In this document: piece by piece, positions 37,018 to 46,000 of the stretch
How positions within the stretch are numbered: position 1 is the stretch's first letter
Layout: every line of letters starts with the position of its first letter
DNA from: Anaeramoeba flamelloides
Lineage: Eukaryota; Metamonada; Anaeramoebidae
NCBI GenBank assembly: GCA_027625915.1
Contig: JANTQA010000042.1
Coordinates: 6,336,001-6,400,000 of the forward strand
Direction of reading: 5' to 3'
Length of the DNA: 64,000 bases
Notes under the pieces: generated by a model
Told to the model about the DNA's origin: nothing
The model's input: only the letters and a program-made list of their open reading frames with translations
Databases searched by the model: none
Program-made: the position numbers and the translations under genes

Positions 37018-37374
37018 GAGACTAATCCCTATTAAATTTTTTTACCTAAATTTAATAGAGATTGAGAAAATTTTTTGTCAATTATTTCGATTTGAAAACC
37101 CCTGTTTATTTTCAATATTAAACATATTTCTAGATAAGGAATCCTTATTTAGAAATTGGTCAAAAAGTAAAAAAATATTAGAGACTCTTCCATTAATAGA
37201 CTAATCCCTATTAAATTTTTTTACCTAAATTTAATCGAGATTAAGAAAATTTTTTGTCAATTACTGAGATTTGAAAACCCCTGTTTATTTTCAATATTAA
37301 ACACATTTTTAGATATGGAATCCTTCTTTAGAAATTGGTCAAAAAAAAAAAATAATAGAGAATAGTCCCTTAAT
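37018..37374. repeat. two-copy tandem duplication of 179 bp
   Basis: CTAATCCCTATTAAATTTTT starts each unit (37022 and 37201). The two units differ at a small number of positions, for example AATAGAGATT against AATCGAGATT. The second copy ends in an A run. It lies about 360 bp upstream of the RGS exon. Confidence 0.9.
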
Positions 37375-37737
37375 CTTAAAAAGTTTTTAGTGCATCTTCT
37401 GTTATTTTTTTTTAAAAAAAAGGTTGAAAGAAATAAATTCAAATTGAGAGAATTTGTTTCTTAAACGAAACCTTTTTTTGGTCTCTTATGATATTTTTTG
37501 GTTCAGTTAAGCTTCAATAGAACCAAAAAACAAAAATTAGAAAAAAAAAATAAGTGAAAAAATTTTTCGTAATTAAAAGTCCAAAATTCGTTAAGATTGA
37601 ATTTTGAATTATATTTTCCTTCGTTGGATACTTTCGGGATTTACTCGAATGGAACCTGACAAAAATAATTGATAAAAAAGGAAACCATCACAATATTCCT
37701 CTTTTTATCATTTTTTCTTTTTTTATGTTTAGCAAAA

Positions 37738-37941
37738 ATGACTTCTCTTGAAAACTTTTTTGGTGGTAGAGTCACCTTACAAAATTTCTTGTCTTACAAA
37801 ATATGTTTGGCTTATTTTGAACAATTTTTACGTCAAAAAGCAGTAGAACATAATTTATTATTCCTTGTAAAAGTTGAACAGTATACAAATATCTTGGATC
37901 CTGTTGAAAGAAGTATTTTGGCAAGTTCGATATATGAACAA
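37738..37941 (+). CDS. RGS-domain protein, first exon (partial)
   Basis: The ATG at 37738 opens 68 codons that match the first half of an RGS domain: TLQNFLSYKICLAYFEQFL (alpha-1/2), then QKAVEHNLLFLVKVEQY (the EENL-FW-E helix of the family, with HNLLFL in that place), then DPVERSILASSIYEQ. RGS domains speed GTP hydrolysis on G-protein alpha subunits. At 37942 a GTAATA sequence looks like a splice donor. Reading through gives only low-complexity Thr/Lys/Asn codons to a stop at 38038-38040. A possible second exon starts after an AG at 38089 (NASLLKSKDQKLVNNYF, stopping near 38177), but I cannot see the second RGS half (the YPRFL helix). The gene may be incomplete, may use further exons, or may be a fragment. 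The upstream TTTTTATGTTTAG could also be a splice acceptor. Confidence 0.7.
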
Positions 37942-39103
37942 GTAATATTTTACCAAACCACACAAAACAAAACAAAAAAACAAAACAAAATAAAAAATAC
38001 AAATTTTTTTTGTAATTTAACAAAAAAAAATCTGTTTTAAAAAACTTGTCTTGGATCTCCTGTAGTAAAAGAACCAAATTATTTTAAAGAATGCCTCTTT
38101 ACTAAAATCTAAAGATCAAAAACTTGTGAACAATTATTTTGCAACAATGAAAAAGAAAACAAAATGTTATTTCTGAAACAAAATCAATGAACAACGAAGG
38201 AAACCAAGTGTTTTCATTTTTATTTTTTAGTGTGTGTATTCTTAGTTTTCAAAAAATTTGATTGCAAAAAATAAGAAGAAAAAATGTTGTACATAAAATT
38301 TAATCAACAAAAGAAGAACACAAAAATTGTGGTCACTTTTTTTACTTGACAACACTTTGGTTTTTTTGGAATTGTTCCAAATTTTGTAAGAAATTACATG
38401 ATCATAATCCAAAAACTTTCAATTGAAAAGTTTTAACAATTGAAACTTTTGAAAACTTCAAGTCAAAACACTTTTTGTCTTTGAGATTTTCTGAAAAACA
38501 ATTTCAAGCTTTTGAAAAGTTAAAAAATTTTTTTCATTTGGGTAACCTTTCAAAAATTTCAAACAATTTCAATAATCTTGTCTGTATTTAAATCTATTTT
38601 TATATCAAAGAACGTTCGATAATATTTTTAATTAATTTTCCAAGTCCAAAGAAGATCAATTCCAAAATTGGTTTTAAATCAATAAGATCAGAGAAAAATA
38701 TCAAGGTAATCATGAAATAATTTTTAATAAAAAAAAGTATTGTTTATCAAAGTTGGAATTTTTATGGTATTAATTGGTAAAAAGATAAATTCTGGTATTT
38801 TCTTATTTATGCGATTTCTCTTCTTCTATGAATGTGAATAATTAAAAAAAGAGATTTCACATTTTCTTGATCTTGGAAATTTTTTTGGCACAACAATTAC
38901 AATAGTTTTCATCCTACAGAGGCAAATTTTAAAGACACATATATTGGTTTTCTATAATAAGATTATCTCTTGTATTACAAACAATAAATTCATGATGACA
39001 AGACATATTTAACGATTTACTCGATATTAGAGGAAGATAATTTCTATATTTTAATTTTTTTTGATCTTTTTTTCTACAATAAAAAAAATTAAAAAAAAAA
39101 ACC

Positions 39104-39470
39104 TTTTTTTTTTTTTTATTATTGAAGAAGTGTAAATTACACTCTAAGTACCCTTTACTTAAATTCCCTTTCCGTAATTTAAGCGTAAAATCATAGATTT
39201 CACTATTATTAATTAATGAAAATAATTTTAAGCCATCTTGACTTAAAATTATTTCATTAAAATTTAATTCTTTTAATTTATTGAAAAATATTAATCTATC
39301 TTTTGTATAGGAAGGACACACACATAAAAAGTGATCAATATTTTCTATTATCTCTTTATGTTCATATTTTAAACATAAAGGACAAAATTTATTTGAGTTT
39401 TTATTTATTACATAGTAATATCTATTTAAGCAATTAATAAATGTTCTGAATTTTAGAATTGTTAAGCAAA
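39104..39470 (-). mobile_element. 5'-truncated LINE tail, copy 1
   Basis: On the minus strand it ends in an A tail (the T run at 39104-39117). It encodes the last hundred or so codons of a non-LTR retrotransposon protein, including the C-terminal zinc knuckle SNKFCPLCLKYEHKE...IDHFLCVCP and the following helix SYTKDRLIFFNKLKELNF. The C-x2-C...H-x4-C knuckle plus a poly-A end is typical of LINE ORF2 C-termini. It is truncated at its 5' side, with no reverse transcriptase left. Confidence 0.78.
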
Positions 39471-40059
39471 AAAATCTTATTTATTGCTTATCTTGAATTC
39501 CCCTAAATTGTAAATAATTCGGGTTTAAACAATTTAGAACCAATGATGGGAAAATACATCCAATTTTCTTTTCTTTTTGTGATTTCTTTTCATTTGAAAT
39601 TCAATATTGGAATTTGTCGATTATTTCTCAAATAAATTCATCTTATTGAAGTAAACGAAATTGAAAATTTTATTATTATATTGCACAAGTTTGAAGTCCC
39701 ATTTCCTAAAAGAATATTTTATAATACAAATCAATTTCTTTGACATTATAAGAATGTACCATCGAGTTGTTTTAAAAAAGTGTAAAATGAATTCCTAAAA
39801 ATAGGTCTATTTGGGATTTATTATCTGTGTTATAGACGATTTTGGAAATCTTTTTAGTCACACTTCTTTTTGAATTACATTATACTTGGAACTGCCATAA
39901 ACTAAAATACTTTAAAATTCAAATTTATAAAAAATTAATTTTTCATTGTAATTTAAGGGAAAAATTTTCAGTTCCTCTTATTTGTCCGTAGGTTTTTTTT
40001 AATTTGAAATTCAAAGAAAAACTCAAAAATTTTCTTTTTATTTCTTAAATTAAAAAAAA

Positions 40060-40400
40060 ACGCCCTTAGCTTTTCCAGAATTTAAAAGAATTGAGTAAAA
40101 TCAAAGATTTTTCTCTATTCTTTTGAATCCTGGAAAACCGCCATTCGGTTTTCTTGAGTTTTTTATTTATTTAGAAAATCGATAGATTTTCGTTAGGTTT
40201 TTTTGAGTTTTCGAAATAAACCGAAAATTTATTAAAATTTTCTGTTTATTTCGAAAAGTAAAAAAAACCTAGAACACTTAACAAAAAAAAAAGAAAACCT
40301 CAACAAAACCGCCATTAGAGTTTTTTTAATTTGAGAAATTAAAAAAAAAACTCGGCACTTTACGACACTCAGCGTCGCTTCCCTAATTCCTAAACTTATA
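40060..40400. repeat. composite palindromic repeat, copy 2
   Basis: Palindromes nest in order: TTTTCCAGAATTTAAAAGAA... against ...TTCTTTTGAATCCTGGAAAA; then TCGAAATAAACCGAAAATTT against its partner AAATTTTCTGTTTATTTCGA; then a TTTTTTTAATTTGAGAAATT fold; and finally three 10 bp units at 40351-40380 (CTCGGCACTT TACGACACTC AGCGTCGCTT). Confidence 0.8.
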
Positions 40401-40438
40401 TTTAGAAATTTTTTAAATGATTCAAAAATATATCCTTA

Positions 40439-40545
40439 TTTTTTTTTTATTACTGAAGAAGTGTAAATTACACTCTAAATATCATTTTACTTAAATTTCC
40501 TTAAAGAGGATTTAAGCATAAACCCATAAATTTCATGATTATTTA
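40439..40545 (-). mobile_element. very short LINE tail, copy 2
   Basis: A T run (the A tail on the minus strand) followed by the same 3'-end sequence as 39104 (GAAGAAGTGTAAATTACACT) for about 100 bp, ending abruptly. It is an extreme 5' truncation. Confidence 0.75.
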
Positions 40546-41699
40546 AGGGAAAGACATACTTTAATTTTCTTTATGGTTAAAAAAAGGCAAAAGCAAAAAA
40601 TTGAAAAAAAAAAAAGAAAAAGAAAGAAATTTAAAAAGAGTTTATAAGAAGCAATTGGTAAAAAATCAAAAAAACCAATTCTATATGAAATAAGAACAAA
40701 CAAAATCACAGCCACAATACTTTTGGTTCATTTAATTTAATTTAATAATTGATCATGGATATTTATTTGGGGATTGTTGTTTAATTGTTGTAATTTCTTT
40801 TTGATCTCTTTTTGATTTGATTTGTTTTACACCTTTGATATTGTTTGTCTTTTTTTTCCATTTTTCCCCGAGCTGAATTTTCAATATTTTGTGAAGAAGA
40901 GTTACAAAGGAAAAAGATCATGTGTTTACTTGCTAATACTATGATACTGAAACACCGAATTATGATAACTTGAAAAGATAAAACAATCAAAATATATCTG
41001 TATTATTCTACAGAGGCTAATAAAGCTCTATATTTTTTTTTAAACTCAAACTTTTTATTGATAAAATTTTTAGTATATAATTCGAGATAACTACCGATAA
41101 GAAAGTGATTAGAACACTGGAAAGTAAAAGATATTATTGTAGTCGATGTGGAAAGATTTTGGAAAATCATTAGGTTATTAGGTAAAGTAAAAAATTTTCT
41201 GATCTTTTAATTTTGAATTCAATTGGGGTAAAATAAAATAGGAAGCATTTTACTAATAAATTAGACTTTAAAAATGATATTTAAAGTTATTTTAGAAGAG
41301 TTTAACCAATTATATTGTGAAACATTCTTAATCTCATAAATCCCAAGAGATCTCCACGCTCAAGGATTTACGACTTTGGAAAAATATTTTTGTTACTTGA
41401 ACCAAATTATTTGATCAATATACAATAAAAAAAAAAAGTCAATCAATTTTCCCGTAAAGGTTGGAAATTGAATGAATTCCCTTTCTTTGTTTAAAAACAA
41501 TGCAGAAAACCAAACAACTTTTTTGGTTTTGGTTTCGAAAGAAATCAATATCATTCTTAAAAAAATAAAAAAACGTTTGGTTTCTTTTTTACTCTTAGAA
41601 AAAGAGAAAAGGGACCATTAATAAAAAGAATTTCAAAATTAGAAAAAAACACAATTACAAATTTAAAAAACAAAAACATTTTTTTACTCAATGCCAAGT

Positions 41700-42320
41700 T
41701 AAGAATTTTTAGAGGAATGGTTCAAAACTGGTCACTGTTAAGAACACATAATATATGCGGGGTTTTATGTTTGATTGCCTTCGGATATTTCTGAAAAAGC
41801 ATGAAATAAAAGGGGAGATCGAGACTCATTGAAAAGTTGACGATCTAATTTGTCTCTCTGGAATTGTAAACCAAGTTTTGTCACTCAATTATGAAAATGT
41901 AAAATTTAACTTCAATATTTTCAATAACTTAATTGGGAGAAAAAGATCCTTTGAAGAACAAGTTCTTCAAATTACTATTGAAAAATAGCAAATTGGTTTT
42001 TACTTGTTTAAATTTGATTTTTTTTTATTGTCTTTTTGTGTAGAGTTAGATCTCGAGTTCCAAAAATAAATAGAATCTCATATTGTTTCTTTTGTTCAAA
42101 AATCACCTTGTTATAATCTTTAAGTTTTGGATCCCCTTCCAGACTCAAAATAATGAAATTGTTCTAATGTTAAGAGGATATTAATCGTCGTTCTTCGAAC
42201 TCCCAAATATCATCTTATATCACTTCGAACAATATTATATTTCTCGTTCTTCACAACCAAACTCATAACGTAAAAAATTGATTGTTTCCAAATCAAAACA
42301 CTAAAGAAAGATATTGAATC
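41700..42320 (-). pseudogene. decayed coding-like stretch, possible E2F/DP-like winged-helix remnant
   Basis: Minus-strand translation gives, from about 42255 down to 42130, VKNEKYNIVRSDIR, a stop, then YLGVRRTTINILLTLEQFHY. That resembles the E2F/DP recognition-helix pattern (L-V-x-RR-I-x-I-x-x-LE). A shifted frame downstream reads KDYNKVIFEQKKQYEILFIF, and 41883-41771 reads KLGLQFQRDKLDRQLFNESR. Stops and frame changes between the pieces indicate a decayed host gene, or an intron-rich gene I cannot assemble. The family link is weak. Confidence 0.28.
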
Positions 42321-42377
42321 TTGTCAATTTATTATTATTAAAAATTATTATTATTTTTGAAAATAATAGAAAAAATC

Positions 42378-42750
42378 TTTTTTTTTTTAATTCCGATATC
42401 CAAATTTTACAATTTTTTTCATATCCTGGGAAATTCCTGAGTTAAATAATCAATAATATCTAAATTATGTTTTTTTTGGCATAATTTACAAAATTTCGAA
42501 TTATTTTCATTCATAGCATAAGATTATCCGTTTAAATACTTTGTATAATTTTTTAATTGTAAAATAGAAGTTGAACTTTTTCCAACTTGAAATAATTTTT
42601 AATATATCAATTCTATTTTTTTTTCATTTAAATCATTTTTTTGTTGCTTAATTTGATAATTATCTTTTTCAATTTCGAAAAAAAAACTTAATTTTTCTCT
42701 CTAAAGTTCAACAAGGAAGAGTCGCATTAATTTTACAACTTTTGTTTATA
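42378..42750 (-). mobile_element. diverged LINE tail, copy 5
   Basis: A T run at 42378-42388 is followed, on the minus strand, by a peptide with the same order as the other tails: a Leu-rich LQLKNYTKYLNG segment, then NNSKFCKLCQKKHNLDIIDY (the zinc knuckle). It is interrupted by several stops and is clearly older than 39104 or 60940. It may represent a different LINE subfamily. Confidence 0.58.
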
Positions 42751-43058
42751 ATTGGTCTTTCAAGATCTTTTTATTTTTTCTTTACTTAATATGAAGAAGA
42801 AATATGATTTTTAGTGAATTACAATAATAACAATTATTCATTTTCCAATTATTAAATGGCAATATAAACACTTAAAAACATATTCAATTACTAAAAACTA
42901 TAATTAATTCTCAATATTTTTTTTTTTTCCAAAAATTTATTTTATTAAAAAAAAAAAACCTTAAATAACCTTTCAATTTCCTATATTCTAATAATTTAAT
43001 GCTTGAATAAAAAATAATAAATTATCAATAATGCATATTAACAATAAATAGTTTTTAG

Positions 43059-46000
43059 TTAAAGATTTACAATTGCCAATAAAAAAAGAAACTAAAAAAA
43101 AATTAAAAAGTAATTATGAAAAACGATTATTTAGTATTGGTTTATTTTACGAAGCTCAAAGGCAGGTCCAGGAAAACTGTGAGGAGCTATATTTGCCGCA
43201 ATTTTTAAAATCCAAATTTGTCAAACCATTAGCAAAGGATTTAAAATTAATGAAGAAGGGGTACACGCCATTCGGCCCAAAGACTGCAAGGAATGGGATT
43301 GTTGAAGAACTAGTTAGTAATGAGACCGAATATTTAAGCTTTCTAAGGAATTTTAAGCGCAACTTTTTTTTACCACTTAAAAACAAATTTGTAAAAGAGC
43401 ATAAAATCATCACTTCCTTTGATGTAACAATCTTAGCATTAAATTGGGATGAGCTAATTACGCTTCATCAGAATTTTTTATCACAGGTAATTGAATTTAC
43501 AAGAACATTTAATTATGAATCTAGTATCGGCAAATTGTTTTTATCTTCCGAAAATAATTTGAATAAAAATTATTCTGACTATTTTCGAAAGATCCCTTTG
43601 TGCTTAACTGTGGTAGAAAAGTTATTTCAAACGAAAAATTCAACAAATATAATCAAAAAGACATTTCATTTAACAAAGGATCAGTTAGAGAAACATTTAC
43701 AAAGGCCATTTGATCAAATTAAAAAATATGAAGAAATTATTAAAAATTTTTTTGAAAATACAAAAGAAGACCATTCTGATTATCCCTATTTAATTTCTGC
43801 AGAGCAAATGATTAAAACCATATTATTAGGAAATAAGTTGGATAAATTCAATAAATATCAATTTAATTTGGAGCATTCGCAGTTTTTTAGATTCAACCCG
43901 CCTGTATATTATTGCGAAGGGAAAACGTTGTATTTTCAAACGGAAAAGCGATATAACAATAAAAATCTTCTCATTATTTTGTTTGCAAATTTATTATCAT
44001 TCTGCTTTAAAGACAGTGCAACTTCACAAATTTATAGCAAGATCAAATCTAGTGATATTAGAGGAATATATATTATGGAAGAAGGCAGGAGCGGGAGTAG
44101 GAGCGGGAGTGGGAGTGGGAGTGGGAGTCTAAGTGGAGGTGGCAAATATCCCAAAAAGGATAATGTCTTAAAAATCATATCACCAGAAATCGAAATCACA
44201 ATCGAAATTGAAAATAAAATTAAATTGTTACATTTAATCGGACAACAACTCAAAAAATTAAATTTAAATCCAACAAATTATAAAACTCAATCTCATAAAA
44301 TCGAATACCAATTCCAAAATAAAATCATTTATAAGGGATTTATCGAAAATGGTAGACTATCAGGCGAAGGCGAAATGATATACCCAAATGGGATTGTATT
44401 TGAAGGTAAATTCGATCACAATAAAAAAAGTGGACAGGGGCTGATCAAATATAGATCAGGATCAACCATTGTATCCAAATGGATGAATAATAACACCTTC
44501 GGGTTTACCACAATTAATTATATGGACGGAACAACTTATATTGGTGATTTTTTAAAAGGAATGAAACACAACAAAGGCCAGGAAACAACATTAAAGGGGG
44601 ATTTGTTTAGAGGCAACTATCATAAAAATAAAAGAGAAGGCAAAGGGTTCTATGTTTATTCATCGGGTACTCAATTTACAGGGGAATTCCATAATAATAA
44701 AAAAGATGGATATGGTATATTAGAAAAAAGTAATGGTCTCATTTATTTTGGTCATTGGAAAAATGATAAAATGTCAGGAAAGGGGAAAATGGTTTATGAA
44801 AATGGCGATGTTTATATTGGTGATTGGAAAAAAGATATGGTATTTATTTATTTTATTTTTTTTTTACATTTAATTTTATAATTACGGTAACTACTTTCAT
44901 TAAAACATAGTGTTTGTTTCTAATTATTGAAATTTTGATTTTATTCATGTAAAACAGAAAAAAAATACAATTTATTTATTTTTTTTATTGTTGAAGAGAG
45001 GTGATTCAACAAAATTACTTTCATGTTTGCCGCTTAGGTTTTTTTGCATTTGAGAAATAAACTGAAATTTTATTTAATTTTCGGTTTATTTCTCAAATCA
45101 AAAAACAATCACCGTTAGATTTTCCAGAATTCAAAAGAATAGAGTAAAATCTATGATTTTTTTTCAATTATTTTGAATTGTGGAAAATCTGGCACTCTTA
45201 GGAACTCTACGTCACTTGAGGGCACTCTACTGCACTTTCTGGAAACTCTAAATTTATTTTGAGTTTTTTATCCTATTTACAATTTAGACAAGATTATAAA
45301 TAATAGGATATCTTTTCTTTAAAAAATGAAAATAAAAAAAATTTATATTTCTAAACAAAGACAAGAAAAAGAGAAAAAATTAAGAAATAAAAGAAAGTAA
45401 AAAAATAATAAAAAAAAGTAAAAAATTCATTGAAAAGTTTTTTTTGCACTCCAAGTGTTGAATGTGTTGGTGATTTTTTCCTTTTATGACGAATTTTTTG
45501 GATCTCTGCCTTACTTTGTTTTTATAAAGAGATCTAAATATTTGAACAATTAGAGATCAAATGAAATAGGTTACTTTATTAAAATTTAATTTACAACTTT
45601 ATAGATATGGTTTATTATAAAATGCTGAGTTTTTAAGAATAAGAATTGGTTTTCGAAATTTTCTTTTTGTTTTTTTTTTTTTTTTTTAAAAAGTTTTTGA
45701 AATCTTATTTTTTTTATTTTTTTTTTTTTTTTTTGCAAGTTGTTCCAAATCTTGTTTTCGAAAAATTCCAGTCAATATTCCGATTCGTAATCAAAAACCC
45801 AGTACAAGTAATGACCCCACATATTGTACGGAAAATTCGATTTGATTCACTTTGGTTGGTTTCAGATCGCATTCGTTGGATTCAGTTCAGTTGCATAAGC
45901 CCTCGTCGAAGATCTGATCATGAACAAGTTTGGTTAGGTTAGTCTGACCAAGTCCACCAATTCTTATAATGATCTTTTCTGAATTTTACCTTCCTCAAAC

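Larger units (their letters stand above)
33304..37737. other. 4.4 kb intergenic region
   Basis: It holds a MITE directly upstream of the CDC123 gene (33384-33724), a 30-base T run (35592-35621), a segment of a dispersed long repeat (about 35330-36010) and a two-unit 179 bp tandem duplication (37018-37374). No coding region is supported; the frames at 33569-33793 and 37257-37442 lie inside repeats. Confidence 0.6.
38180..43058. other. 4.9 kb region of repeats and remnants between the RGS and RhoGEF-MORN genes
   Basis: It holds three LINE tails (39104, 40439, 42378), a composite palindromic repeat (40060-40400) and a decayed coding-like stretch on the minus strand (41700-42320). The missing upstream exon(s) of the RhoGEF-MORN gene probably lie somewhere in it, but I could not identify them. 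Confidence 0.55.

Noticed and set aside
40781-40990. 69-codon minus-strand frame with a Lys/Arg-rich end
   Set aside because: A faint resemblance to a MADS-box start did not hold on alignment, and no conserved residues were convincing.
41120-41180. Short YYCSRCGKILENH translation, zinc-finger-like
   Set aside because: Only two Cys and one His over 13 codons, with stops on both sides; no second half.
45646-45942. 98-codon + strand open frame
   Set aside because: It runs antisense through the Ras-like remnant and begins with long Phe/Lys runs; the protein signal is on the minus strand.
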